Shown here one piece after another: positions 1-11,373 of a stretch of 64,000 bases of DNA. The position numbers and the translations under genes were made by a program. The notes beneath the pieces are model-generated. The model was not told the origin of the DNA and did no database searches. It was given only the letters and a program-made list of their open reading frames with translations. Source of the stretch: Liopterus haemorrhoidalis (taxonomy: Eukaryota > Arthropoda > Insecta > Coleoptera > Dytiscidae). The stretch covers positions 23,702,713-23,766,712 of the forward strand of contig OZ020616.1 in assembly GCA_963971575.1 (NCBI GenBank), in the 5' to 3' direction. The stretch's first letter is position 1. Every line of letters starts with the position of its first letter.

Positions 1-120
1 TTATATACATATAATTTTCATAGAATCATTACCATTTTACATGTTTACATCATAATATAATAGTTAAGTTTATGGGAGTCGGACAGGTGTAGAAATAAAT
101 AAAAAAGTTTATTTAACTAA

Positions 121-156
121 GCTTACGTTTCGATTTTAATCAAATCTTCCTCAGAG
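121..156 (-). other. Hammerhead-like motif, possible Penelope-element end
   Basis: On the minus strand this reads CTGAGGA, then a short hairpin with GATTT/AAATC arms, then CGAAACG. That resembles the CUGANGA - helix II - GAAA core of hammerhead ribozymes found in Penelope-like element terminal repeats. One extra A lies between CUGAGGA and helix II, and no clear matching helix III/cleavage strand was found nearby, so it may be only a decayed copy. The rest of 1-545 shows no gene. Confidence 0.3.
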
Positions 157-420
157 CTAGTTAAAGTCACATAATTTTAAAATAAAACGTTAAATAATAA
201 AATATATCGGTATATATGTCCATGGTTAATAAGGTCGTTGAACTTGGTGATAAGAATGATATAATTTTTACAATATTTCACTTATAAAAATATTCCTTTC
301 ACTCTTCGCATTGCATATATATTGAAACAAAACTAACTATCTGTTAACAATTAACCAAAGTTAACATTATGTTAGTTTTACCGCAGTTTGACGGTATATG
401 ATACATCGTTTGCTCTCTGA

Positions 421-472
421 GACATTAAATTGCTTTGCTCAATTATGACATTTAATTGCTTTGCTCAATTAT
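421..472. repeat. 26-bp direct duplication
   Basis: Two adjacent 26-bp units (421-446 and 447-472) differ at one base; each contains TTGCTTTGCTCAATTAT. This is a simple local tandem duplication in AT-rich DNA without an ORF. Confidence 0.8.
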
Positions 473-545
473 TAACAAGTAAGTACAATTTAATTTATAA
501 TTATTATGGTTTTATAGGGGCTATGTTAAGAAACTGTAGCATCTA

Positions 546-1224
546 ATGATTGTATTTGTTTCAGTAATGTGCGTTCATTGCGCATCATGGCTGAAGAACG
601 TTTGTCATTGTTGTGGTTGTAATCTACAGAATATTCCCAGTGGTCAAATCGTTGTTGGATGGGAAGATAATTGCTATTTTAAATCATGTGATTCTAACAG
701 CAGTAAAGGAGTTTCATTATATGAAACGTTCCATCCCAAGAAATTAATTGCTTATAATAAATTTTATATTAGTAATGGTTACGCTCCCAATGTAAATCAG
801 GTTCGAAATTTATATCATTTCGTTACACTTAAATCGTTTTTTTGCTTTTGTTAAAAGGGGTATTGATGAAATTAATCTTCATCGTTATGAATATTGTGAA
901 GAGCAAATTCATCGCTTAACTGCTGGTGGTATTTTGCAGGGGTCAAGGTCTGAAATTCATCAGATTGCATTTGATTATCGTTTAAATTACATGTAGTATT
1001 TACGCGATCATTTTGGTATTAACTGTTCGATGCGTGATATTTTTATACGACCGGGAGCGTCCTCATTACCCGATGAGGATATGTTATCATTACCTGATGT
1101 GGATATGTTTTCATTATCTGATGTGGAAATTTCTAGTAGTGATGAGGATATAAGACCTCAACTTTTTATTAAATATTATTTATTAATTATTATGGTCATA
1201 AATACTCATACATCATATGTTTAA
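546..1224 (+). pseudogene. Unrecognised broken ORF, acidic C-terminus
   Basis: I do not recognise this family. The first part (546-854) is cysteine-rich at its start (CVHCASW, then CHCCGC). It ends through a T7 run at 841-843: dropping one T continues the protein in frame 1 (about 850 onward) as a further ~48 residues to a TAG at 994-996. The same frame continues from 997 to 1224. The last part has four imperfect acidic repeats of the type SLPDEDM / SLPDVDM / SLSDVEI / SSSDEDI. Two lesions (one homopolymer shift, one stop) in an otherwise coherent frame suggest a recently inactivated gene or a degenerate mobile or viral gene. The reading is inference; no function is assigned. Confidence 0.35.
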
Positions 1225-1399
1225 GATGGTACAAATAAATATCGTACACATCCACGAGTTTCACATAAAACATGACTGTGACGTATGTGTGTGCGTGTGT
1301 GATATTCTCAAGACTGTGTATATCACTCAAAAGTATTCATTATAAAGGTTTTTTCCAACGAGGTCGCAATAGATTGTAAATAGAATTATAACCTCAACG

Positions 1400-1870
1400 T
1401 ATCCTTCTAACGGAAATATTTTCATTTTTATATAAAGTAAATATAATCTCCACATTCTAACGTTGTAATATTTTATGTTTTCAATAAATTCACATGTGAA
1501 AAATATACAAACTATGTTTAATTTAATGACCCTTTTCCAGATCATTAGATTAATATCATGTTGACAAGGTTACAATGATATTTACATATATGACCTTAAC
1601 ATTCTAACGACATTCTTAAGTATCCTTCTAACGGAAATATTTTCATTTTTATATAAAGTGAATATGACCTCACATTCTAACGACAATAACATGTCTAGGC
1701 TAGGCTAGGGGCGGGGTGTGAAATTAGGGTTGGGGCGGGGTGTGAAATTGGGGTTGCAACTCGCCTCAGGCTAAACACGGAGGTCTGAAAAATATGACCT
1801 TCTTGAAAACACCTGGCGATGTGACGAGAAAGTAAAATGTTGAAGGGAATGTGACGAGAAAGTAAAATGT
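1400..1870. repeat. Noncoding stretch with short direct repeats
   Basis: A ~62-bp sequence occurs at 1400-1462 and again at 1621-1682 with few differences. A GC-rich unit containing GGGGCGGGGTGTGAAATT is repeated twice at about 1709-1755. GTGACGAGAAAGTAAAATGT occurs at 1821-1840 and 1851-1870. No gene is evident between 1225 and 2070. Confidence 0.7.
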
Positions 1871-2070
1871 GGAAGTAAAGTGTCTATGTGACCTTGAAAT
1901 GAGGCAGAACGATCATTGCTATAATACTTTTGCTGTCGAGCAAATTTCAAACACACGTTAACTAAGGGCATGCGTTGCACTGAACCATCATTTGCTGTCA
2001 AGTAGCATCAAGTTGTTTGCATTTCAAACCGGTTTGAATTTCACACGACGCCCGAAGCAAATATACAGTT

Positions 2071-2421
2071 TGTTTTATAATTGTTATATGTCATGTTGAT
2101 TACATTCAATTCAATTCAATTCAATTCAATTCAATTTATTTATTATAAATACATAAATGTATATGAATACAATTTTTTATCCCTTAAACATAATAAATAA
2201 ACAGCCCATCATAAGATGGATACACCACCTAGAAACAATCATTTCTGTGTATGTATTAACTAGTACTTCAGATACTAGGTTGGCGGTGTGCATCATGTGA
2301 CCGATGCTAAAACAATGTTAAAAAATAATTATTAAAAATCGCGTGTCATTCTGTGTATTTAGTATTTAAATAAATAATTAATTAAACTAATATTGTTTAA
2401 TATGAACACAGATATAAAACA
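2071..2421 (+). repeat. 5' LTR, interrupted by a 146-bp insert
   Basis: Outside the insert at 2103-2248, it matches the 197-bp 3' LTR closely (both contain GGCGGTGTGCATCATGTGAC). The LTR ends ATAAAACA at 2421 and is followed directly by TGGCGCTGCGGC, a plausible primer-binding-site start. Confidence 0.85.
2103..2248 (-). repeat. LINE 3'-tail fragment inserted in the 5' LTR
   Basis: This segment is absent from the 3' LTR. On the minus strand it ends in repeated TTGAA units (2105-2137) after a CCATCTTATGATGGGC-like segment. The same kind of tail occurs at 9523-9710. It is best explained as a short 5'-truncated LINE or SINE copy that landed after the LTR element integrated. Confidence 0.6.
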
Positions 2422-2535
2422 TGGCGCTGCGGCATGAACAAAGTGCATAAAATTAAAGGAAAAGACAGTAAATTATATAAAATAATTAACTTATGTTATA
2501 TTAAGAAAAACAGTAAAATATATATAAAAAACAAA

Positions 2536-4257
2536 ATGGAAGCAGTTTTTAGACCCCCAAAAGTGCTAGACTTGGAAGGCGACATTAACTACAATTGGGA
2601 GAAATGCAAAAGAGCATTTAAGAGGTATCTGTTAGCAACTAATAATAAGAAAAAATCAACTGAAGTACAAGCGGCTATGCTGCTAAACCTTATAGGTGAA
2701 GACGCAGTTGAACTTTTCGAAACGTTCAATTTAAACAAAGAAGATAGTAATAATGTAGATGCTATAATTGAAGCTTTTGACAATTATGTTAAGCCACGTA
2801 GAAATGTGATCTACGAAAGGTTCGTGTTCTATAATCGTTCACAAGAAAGTGGTGAAACTTTCGAACATTACCTAACATCAATCTCAAGACATTGTAAAAC
2901 ATGCAACTTCGCTAACGAGTCAGAAGCAATAAGAGACAGAATTGTTCTGGGCATAAGAAAAACAGAAATCCAGGAAAGATTATTTAGAATCAGCGAACTA
3001 ACTCTAGAACAAGCAATTTAAGTATGCAGAGCATCAGAAGTCAGTAAACTACAGGTGAAAGCGATAGGACAGGAAACATCAGTAGAAGCAGTAGAGTGGA
3101 AGAAGAAATTTCAAGAGATGTCAAGAAAGAAGACAACCTCCACAGAAGAAAAAATTTATGTGTGTAAGAAATGTAATAAGAGAGATAAAAGGTATCAATG
3201 TCCAGCTTACGGCAAACAGTGTAATAATTGTAATAAGATGAATCACTTTGTGGTAGGTTGTAAAATTAAAAACGCTGTTAAAGAAGTTACACAGAATAGT
3301 AGTAACAGTAGCATAGATACAGATGAAAACTATAATTTCAATGTTAGTGCAGTACGAGCTGTGCCTAAAAGATTGCCTGTTAGTTTAAATAATAAAAATA
3401 ATACTGTAAAATTAGTTAATGAGATTAATTGGATTGAAAAAATTAAAATAAATAACATTGTTGTAGATTTTAAGCTAGACACTGGCTCAGAGGTCAATAT
3501 TATTACTAAAAAGCTAGTAAAAAGTTTAAAATTAGTTGAACAAATTAAAAAATCTAGTATATCCCTACAAGCATATGGAGGATTTAAAATAAATATTGCT
3601 GGTAAAATTAAATTAAACTGTGATACGAATCACACTAGTAAAATAATAAAATTTGTAGTCGTTGATAATGAACGTGCAAGACCACTAATCGGGTTAGATG
3701 GTTGTATAAAATTGAATTTAATTTAAAGGACCGAAAGCATTGAACAAAATAAATTTAATAGTAAAGATAATTTTGTAAAACAAAGTAAAGATATTTTTGA
3801 AGGAATAGGTAGTTTTCCTGTTTTTCGTAATGGTACTATTAAACCACCGAGGCACGTACCTCAAGCTGTTAAATCTGAACTTAAAAATACATCGCATAAA
3901 TTAGAAAATGATAAAATAATAGAAAAGGTAAACTGTCCAAAAGAATGGGCAACTAACTTGGTTATTGTAGAAAAACCCGTGGAACTAAATAAAATAATAC
4001 AGAGAGAATATTATTTAATTCCTAAATTTGAAGATATCAGATCAAAAAAGATAAAAAAGACAAAGTGTAAGGTCAATAAAGATATAAAAAAGAGAGAAGA
4101 TGAACTGAAAACACAGGAGCAGAAAGAAAGAAAACAGAGAGAAGAAAAACAGAAAGAAGAGGAGTACATGAAGGAATTAGAAATGTGTCAAAGAAAAGAA
4201 AGTAACATAAAAATACGTAAAAGACGTAAAAGAAAACCTAAAAGATATTTAGACTGA
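2536..4257 (+). pseudogene. gypsy Gag-protease with RT start fused to Pol tail
   Basis: One reading frame runs from ATG 2536 to 4257 with two stops (TAA 3019-3021 and TAA 3724-3726). The order is: Gag; a CX2CX4HX4C zinc knuckle near 3213-3255; a retroviral-type aspartic protease with LDTGSEVNII near 3475; and the start of reverse transcriptase (FPVFRN..., then KVNCPKEWATNLVIVEKP). Near 4030-4050 the frame jumps to a Lys/Glu-rich basic tail ending KRKPKRYLD, like the extreme C-terminus of gypsy Pol. The deletion therefore removed most of RT, RNase H and integrase without breaking the frame. The sequence resembles the insect K02A2.6-like gypsy group. The first stop replaces a codon in a conserved Gag segment. 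Confidence 0.8.
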
Positions 4258-4361
4258 TTATAGTCGATGTTGTGATTTGTGATATATTTGATTGTATCAC
4301 ATTATATCACGTTATATTTATTTTACAAATTTACATATACAAATTTATTAAAAAAGGCAGA

Positions 4362-4558
4362 TGTTTTATAATTGTTATGTCATGTTGATTAAATTGTATG
4401 TATTAACTAGTACTTTAGATACTAGGTTGGCGGTGTGCATCATGTGACCGATGCTAAAACAATGTTAATTAATAATCGTGTGTCATTCTGTGTATTTAGT
4501 ATTTAAATAAATAATTAATTAAACTAATATTGTTTAATATGAACACAGATATAAAACA
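4362..4558 (+). repeat. 3' LTR of the gypsy-type element
   Basis: 197-bp intact LTR, TGTTTTAT...ATAAAACA, lacking the insert carried by the 5' LTR. It sits directly after a purine tract. Confidence 0.85.
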
Positions 4559-4640
4559 CAATTCATAACCATATATTATTTGACAGTTGGAACGTCAATT
4601 TTTGCGCTAGAAGTTAAAAAAATTTACAATATAGAGTAAA

Positions 4641-5424
4641 ATGGACTCGCTAATTAGTAAAGTGTGGAGTACAACCGAAATTGATTTATTAATCAATCTG
4701 GTTAGAGAAAACGACGATCTCTATGATCAATCACGGCCGGGATATTCTAATGTGAATATAATAGATCAATCGTGGCGGTCTATCGCTGAACAAATTGGAA
4801 CGAAGGATGGTAAATATTTTTAATTATTTTTATTTTGAGATATAAATTTGATCTCATTTTAGCTAAACTATGTAAAAGTAAGTGGCAAATTCTAAGGGGC
4901 AGCTGCAGGACGAAGAGAAATGATAATCATGGTGCATCTGGTTCCGCTGCTTAAACCAACTAAAAAATGGGCGTTTTTTGACTCAATGTCATTTTTAGAT
5001 AAACATCTTGAAGAGCGAAAGACATCATCAAATATGTAATATATTTTTTCAATCAAACGTATATACATTATTAATGACTATATCTCTTTACAGAACAAGT
5101 AATCGTACAGAATCAGTTGTTGAAAACTATATATTATCTCCGGAAACTGGCATTTTTGTGCCCAATACAGAAGACTGTTTACCCTCACCAGTTTGGCAGG
5201 ATGAGGAATCCCAGCCATTTAGTCCCGGTCAAATAGACTCCAGACGTGTATCTGAAAGTAGCGGATGTAGAACTCCTTCGCTTAAACGAAAACAAACACT
5301 TTGTCCTGTGGAACAGTCTTTTGTCAAATATTTAGAAAACAAAAAAGCAAAAAGTTCTGTAAGATCTTTTTTAGATAGTTTGGAAGAGGGTATGGAAAAA
5401 TTATCCTGTAGAGGTCTGAAGTAA
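4641..5424 (+). pseudogene. MADF-type DNA-binding protein of Harbinger A
   Basis: This is the partner gene of a PIF/Harbinger transposon; such proteins bind element DNA and help transposase enter the nucleus (family knowledge). Exon 1 (4641-4809) begins with ATG and encodes a MADF-like start (TEIDLLINLVRENDDLYD). Intron 1 is 4810-4862 (GT...AG, 53 bp). Exon 2 (4863-5035) continues the domain (KLCKSKWQILRGSCRTKRN) but has one extra T near 4951 that shifts the frame. Intron 2 is 5036-5093. Exon 3 (5094-5424) encodes an acidic linker and a C-terminal SFVKYLENKK...SFLDSLEEGM segment resembling a BESS-like tail. The gene converges on the transposase downstream. The intervening 5425-5889 is AT-rich 3' untranslated sequence. 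Confidence 0.7.
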
Positions 5425-5889
5425 TATAAGCAAGAGATATTAAATTTATTGGGTAATTATTTGGAACAGGAAGGAAAATAATAACTATTTTAAAGACTTT
5501 AAAAGATATTTACTCATTGTTATTAGTTTTATTTATGAATAAAATATGTATATAAATATATTTATCATTTTTTATTTTTATAATCTACGATAGTGTCAAA
5601 AAATAAATATAGCCTGTATCTCTCGTTTAAGCGGAACTAGATTTTCAATTCTAGTAACTTTTACAGATTAAATGAGGCTTTGATTGTTTTGTTTAGCAAA
5701 AGTCTATTTTAAACCCTTAAAATAAAGCTCATAACAACTTACAAAAATGAAAATTCCAGTTAGTTTCGCTTAAACGTTTGGAATAACCTATAAATATAAT
5801 TTAAAGCACAATTTTACAATTTTTGAGTCAGAGATGTGCATGTGAATATACTAAATCAAGAAACATTTAATTCATATCTGCTTAATATG

Positions 5890-7121
5890 TTAGTATCTTG
5901 CCATGCCAACTGATCCTAACCCAGAAAAATAACAAGTATATTTCTCCCGCATCATCCTAGCTTCTCTTTTTGACTGATTTAGTCCTCTTCCTGTAACATT
6001 AGGTAAATCAGCCAGGTTGGTGCATGCTCCCGGTTTTACACTTTCAAAATCTTCGGCTTCAGAAGCTTCTTCCATCCTAATAAAATTATGTAAAACACAA
6101 GCTGCTTTGATCAAATTGTCCACTTTTTCCGGGTATATACCAATAGAGCTTTCAAAAATTCTAAATTTCGACACTAAAATGCCAAACATACACTCTACAA
6201 TTTGCCTCGCATAGGTTAATCTATAATAATACCGCCGTTTCGATATGCTTAATTCCCTTCTTGGATACAGCTTTAATAAATGTCTTGATAACCGAAACGC
6301 TTCATCTCCTATAAAAACATACGGCATCGCCACATCAGAATCGTCTATAGGTTTGTCATCAAGTAGATCCAATTGGTCATTATTAAACATCTGGCCAAAT
6401 TGAGAGGAATTGAATACTCCCCCATCACTATTTTTTCCGTAGCTCCCAACATCGATCATAGTAAAAATAAAGTTGGCATTAACAACTGCTAACAGTAGTA
6501 TGGAATGGTACTGTTTATAGTTATAAAATAATGATCCTGCACGTGCTGGTCTATCAATTGCTCCTAAGCAATTGGGAAAACATTTTTTGGTCATAAATTC
6601 TTCAGCTATTTTCACAAAATCACTTTTACTTGGAAATTTCAAGTAATCGTTCACCAATGCAGTATATATGGTTGGTAACATTTTTGAAATAATCACCCCT
6701 ATGTGATTATGACTAATTCTAAATCTGAAAGATGCGGAATGATAATTTTTACCATTTGCTAAATACCTAAAATATATAATTTGTACAGTTAACAGAGTTT
6801 TATCATGTAATCATATTATATTACGTACCTAATAGTGACCGTTAGCATTTATTCCAATGATATACTTTTTCGGCAGTGTGTATGACCGATGTGAAATAAA
6901 GGCTTTATTTTTGACACCAACAACTCATATGATGATTTATTCATTCTATAATAGCTATAAAACATTGACTCATCATTTTCGAGTTGAGGTTTCAAATGAT
7001 GAAATTCTCCTAGTACTTCTCTATCTAAAAATATATTTCGAACCCACAAGATTTTCTTCTTTTTTTTAATTTTATTTCTCCATATTAAGTAGAGTATTTC
7101 AGCCTCGTCGCTATCTGACAT
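5890..7121 (-). pseudogene. PIF/Harbinger transposase A (DDE_Tnp_4 type)
   Basis: Exon 1 (7121-6829) starts at ATG 7121 with an acidic N-terminus and the linker ending CRKSISLE. A stop (6851-6849) follows in a conserved position. The intron is 6828-6767 (GTACGT...TTTTAG, 62 bp). Exon 2 (6766-5890) resumes YLANGKNYHSASFRFRIS and carries the DDE core: LGAID, DVGSYGKNSDGG and VECMFGIL, then a basic C-terminus. About seven codons that normally follow GAIDG in this family are missing, next to the first catalytic Asp. One stop plus this deletion make it inactive. Terminal inverted repeats for this copy were not found; the adjacent gypsy insertion may hide the left end. Confidence 0.8.
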
Positions 7122-7604
7122 ACTAATATTGTATAAAAAACAACTTATTGCCCAAATATTTCCTCAAAAATCAAAATTCTGTTTGATAGTATTATTTAAG
7201 GTGTGAATATGCACTATTTGACAAGTGAGAAACAAATTCACTGAATGATCGGTAATACTCGGTCAGTCAGACCAGTTATTAAATTTTTAAATGACACTAC
7301 ACGACTCGGCGCTACGTTACACGACGGCGCTCGATCAGTCAGACTGCTGCCTAAGAGACAAGTTCATGCAGTATTAGATTAGATGTATTATGCGACAAAA
7401 AAATATTATATAATATAAATGTTTTTAATATTAACTTGCCCCAAATTCGACGTAGATTGCTGAATTGTACACTCAATTTTACAGAATATTTTTCACTATA
7501 AATGAACACTTAACAGAAAAAATAGCTGCGAATTAAGACAGCAGAAACGCACAAAACGTCGGAGCAACTAATTCACGTGTACTGCTAACGATGTAAGCAC
7601 AGTT
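7122..7604. other. Noncoding flank right of Harbinger A
   Basis: No gene. A GC-richer patch at 7290-7345 has two near-copies of TACACGACTCGGCGCT / TACACGACGGCGCT, and a GGTCAGTCAGACC palindrome lies near 7261. These could be remnants of element ends, but no TIR could be assigned. Confidence 0.4.
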
Positions 7605-7864
7605 ATTATGTGTAATAACGTTAGAAGAGTCATACAGATCACGACCATTTAACTCGAATACATCTTCATATTTTGAATACCATATCTGGAAATTTACGTC
7701 TGCCTCTGGATCATAAATGAAATCTGGTATGTCGGCCAGAAGCCGTGTTGGTGACTTTGCCCTTGCATTTCCTGTTAGGGTTTCGATCAGTTTAGTCTGC
7801 GTCACTTCGAATTGTTCATGTTCCTTTTTTAATATGCTGGCTAGTTGATCTGGATCAACTGCCA
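7605..7864 (-). pseudogene. gypsy-type Gag N-terminal fragment
   Basis: From ATG 7864 the minus strand encodes MAVDPDQLASIL...QFEVTQTKLIETL and then PDFIYDPEADVNFQIWYSKYEDVFELNGRDL, the recognisable N-terminus of K02A2.6-like gypsy Gag. Similarity stops near 7605; the ORF continues to 7533 in unrelated sequence. No protease or polymerase follows, so this is a truncated fragment, different from the copy at 2.5-4.2 kb. Confidence 0.65.
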
Positions 7865-8299
7865 TTCTCGTCGCCAATTTGTTATATCGTGGAATAAATA
7901 CAAACGCCAGTAATGAATTTTTAAATAGTTTTAATAAATAGTATGGCAAGTATAAAACGAAAAGGAAAACAAAAAACAGTTATGTCATCAATGCCTGTCG
8001 TACCATTGTTATTATGTGCCTGTGTCATCTTCATGTCATTACCATAGTGATGGATCCATGCAACAGGGGTGTAGAGACTTGCTCTGGAAATCCAAAATAT
8101 TGTAATATAACATACACATATATTGGTAATCCTGCACAATAAAAATTGGAGAATAGTTTTAATGGATTTCATGTGAATCCTAAACAGTGATTAACCTTAA
8201 AAGTATTATTAAGTTATTATTAAAAATTTTATATTCTGATCAGCAGTGAAACGGCAGAACACTAGGTTTGTAGTGACGCGCCTGTCCATTTTACAAAAA

Positions 8300-8590
8300 A
8301 AATTATGTGAAGTTTTTCGCAGGTATATAATAAGTGAAAGCGCCATGCTTAATGTATAGGACAAATTTTCTTTTATAATAATGAAAATGTTATTATATGC
8401 CGAAGGAGAGGATTGGGGGCTTGTGAAATGTTTAAAATAAACTTTGAGCATAAAATTTGTTTTTAAAGATCTTGGATTAAAATACGATAAATATAGCTGT
8501 ATTTTATTCCAAGAGCTTTAAAAACAAATTTTATGCTCAAAGTTTATTTTAAACATTTCACAAGCCCCCAATCCTCTCCTTAGGCAACTC
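8300..8590. repeat. Foldback repeat with long hairpin
   Basis: Arms 8399-8470 and 8515-8586 are reverse complements over about 70 bp with very few mismatches, separated by about 44 bp whose ends also pair (CTTGGATTAAAATAC / GTATTTTATTCCAAG). The sequence before it (GCAGGTATATAATAAGTGAA, about 8320) recurs at 20931, and the arm motif GCTTTAAAAACAAATTTTATG recurs near 21047. The hairpin is therefore a folded derivative of the interspersed repeat also seen at 20896-22015 and 62761-63832. Sequence from 8590 to 9048 contains no recognisable gene. Confidence 0.75.
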
Positions 8591-9046
8591 AATTAATAGA
8601 TTGCCTGGTAGGTATACAGGTTCAAAACTGACAAAAATACAAAAAGCCCGTAATATTATTGGCCATAATTTATCCGTAAATTTATATGTATAAGTTACAT
8701 AACCTACTCCTCATGTAATTTAAACATATATTAACACTACACTGACACTCGTACTATTTTATTTACTGACAACACTTATCTCACGCTGAAACATAACACG
8801 ACATTCATTCGTACACAAAATACAAATAAAAACAGATAGACACTTTTTAGTTAGGAATTGTAATTATTATATTTTAATATCAGTTTAGTAAAATCACTCA
8901 ACAAGTAAACATCTTTTAGCCTTATAATCAGTAGTCTGATTTTCATGTTAGAATTAAGTGTAATGTAATAAAAAGAAAATATAATAAATAATATTTTACT
9001 TTTTAAAAAAGTCGAATGAACAACTTGAACTTTAATTTATATATAA

Positions 9047-9505
<459 letters not shown>

Positions 9506-9522
9506 GTATATATATATATAAA

Positions 9523-9710
9523 TTCAATTCACTTCAATTCAAATTTAAATTTATTTCCTAAATTAAAAAATATATAGATACATATATACATAAACAATGT
9601 TTTCTATAGTTACGAAAAATAAACATGTATAACAGTATCTCTAACAAAAGCAAAAATTTATAAATTATAAGATGGGCAGCTAAACACACTAAGCAAACAA
9701 AACTTGTACT
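9523..9710 (-). repeat. 3' UTR/tail of the outer minus-strand CR1-like LINE
   Basis: On the minus strand this reads as an AT-rich 3' UTR (CCCATCTTATAATTTATAAA) ending in degenerate TTGAA repeats at about 9523-9545. The matching upstream part of the same LINE lies at 22318-26996, on the other side of Harbinger B. The assignment rests on the Harbinger end pair and on the shared tail type with 2103-2248. Confidence 0.55.
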
Positions 9711-9955
9711 GGGGGTCTATTCTGTAACTTCTCGACAGTCACATGCACAGTATCGTGTTGCCTATGCACATTACACTGTCATCACACTGTCATCGTATAG
9801 TGTTACTTTGTGTTTGAAAGTGTCGAAAGTAAATGTGGCCATTTTGAAATTTTGACGTACTGTGACAGAATAAACTTTGAGGTTATTAGACAGTATATAC
9901 AATGCACATATACATAACACAGTATATACAGTGATATTAGTTAATATGCCATCAA

Positions 9956-11134
9956 AATCTCAAAAATTGATGCAAATAGAAGGTTCATAACATCTTCAAA
10001 TAATATATCACAAGCCACTTGGAAAATAATAAACAATAATAGAAGAGCCAAACCTTCCTTACTTTGCTCCAAGTCAGCAGATGAAATAAATAACTTCTAT
10101 TGCAATGTTGGTGTTTCTTTACATAATGATATTTCTCCAAATGATCTATGCCCTATTGAATTTCTCAGTAATAATATGAACATCAATAACACTGTCCCAT
10201 TTTTTACTTTTAAAGAAATATCTGAAATAACAGTTAGAGACATAGTAAGCGATCTTATGATGCCTATGGCTTAAGTGTTGAGGCCATAAAATACGTTAAG
10301 ACCATTTTGGTATCTCCGCTCACCAAACTTATTAACTGTTCTATAAAACAAAGTAAATTTCCTGATTCCCTAAAACTAGCACGTGTACTCCCTATACACA
10401 AGAAGGGTAATGCAGAAGATATTAACAACTTTCGCCCTATTTCCATATTACCGGTTATTTCCAAAATTTTTGAGAAAATATTAAAAAATCAAATAATATC
10501 ACATTTAGAGACGTATAAACTACTTTCAGCACAACAATATGGTTTCAGATCGAACAAATCTACCACTGATGCCATCTTAGAGTTTGTGAGTTATGTCACA
10601 AATTGCTATGAAAAGCGTTTATACTGTTCAGGCAGCTTTCTCGACCTTACCAAAGCTTTTGATTACGTTTCTCATGATACGTTATTAAAAAAACTACGCT
10701 TCTACAAATTTGATCACGCGAGCACCAAACTTATAGGGTCTTATTTATCCAATAGAAGGCAGTTTGTATTTTCTAGAAATGAAACATCAAAGGTACAAGA
10801 AATAAAATATGGAGTTCCACAAGGGTCCATTTTGGGCCCTATTTTATTTCTTGTATACGTTAATGATTTACCAAATATCAATACAAATCTACAAACTATT
10901 CTTTTTGCCGACGATACAACGGCCTTGCAATCCCATAGTTCCATAACGTCGCTCATAGATGAAAGAAACTTTGCCTTATGTTCCTACTGTAATTGGTTTA
11001 CAGCCAACAAATTAACGATGAATGATAACAAGACCCAACACCTGATTTTCTCTACTAAAAGCCTCCTTGAAATAAATAATCCAGAATCGGTGACCTTTCT
11101 AGGATTAAAGATTGTCAGTAAGCTAACCTGGGAC
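9956..11134 (+). pseudogene. CR1-like reverse transcriptase, upstream part
   Basis: The linker before RT (ISQATWKIINNNRRAKPSLL) runs from about 9956. A frameshift with a small deletion lies near 10257. The RT fingers and palm follow: KLARVLPIHKKGN, NFRPISILPVISKIFEKI, QYGFRSNKSTTDAI, FLDLTKAFDYVSHD, YGVPQGSILGPILF and the catalytic FADDT near 10903. The frame is open from 10307 to the insertion point at 11134 (LKIVSKLTWD) and continues exactly in frame at 15258. No RNase H domain is expected in this group. Confidence 0.8.
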
Positions 11135-11373
11135 TGTCGCCGGTCAGTCTGCGTACGTGACCGGTACAATAGTTTTTCATGTGACGTCATAGATCTTGCA
11201 CGTGCAGCTTAAGGTTTTACGACGGGTTTTTCCTCGCTTTGGAATTTGGACCAATGAGAGCGCAGGATCCGAGATAAGCCGTCACCGAACTGGACCAATG
11301 AGAGAGCCGCATCGGTCAAGCGACCGACACCGAACATCGAACAAAAACCGGCCGTTTCACTGAAACAAGGACA

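Larger units (their letters stand above)
2071..4558 (+). mobile_element. Internally deleted gypsy-type LTR retrotransposon
   Basis: Two LTRs enclose a gag-protease coding region. Each LTR begins TGTTTTAT and ends ATAAAACA, a perfect 8-bp terminal inverted repeat with TG...CA ends. A purine-rich tract (AAAAAAGGCAGA) precedes the 3' LTR at about 4351. The flanks CAGTT (2066-2070) and CAATT (4559-4563) could be a 5-bp target duplication with one mismatch. The element is about 2.5 kb. Most of reverse transcriptase and all of RNase H and integrase are missing, so it is a deletion derivative that would need enzymes supplied in trans. Confidence 0.85.
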
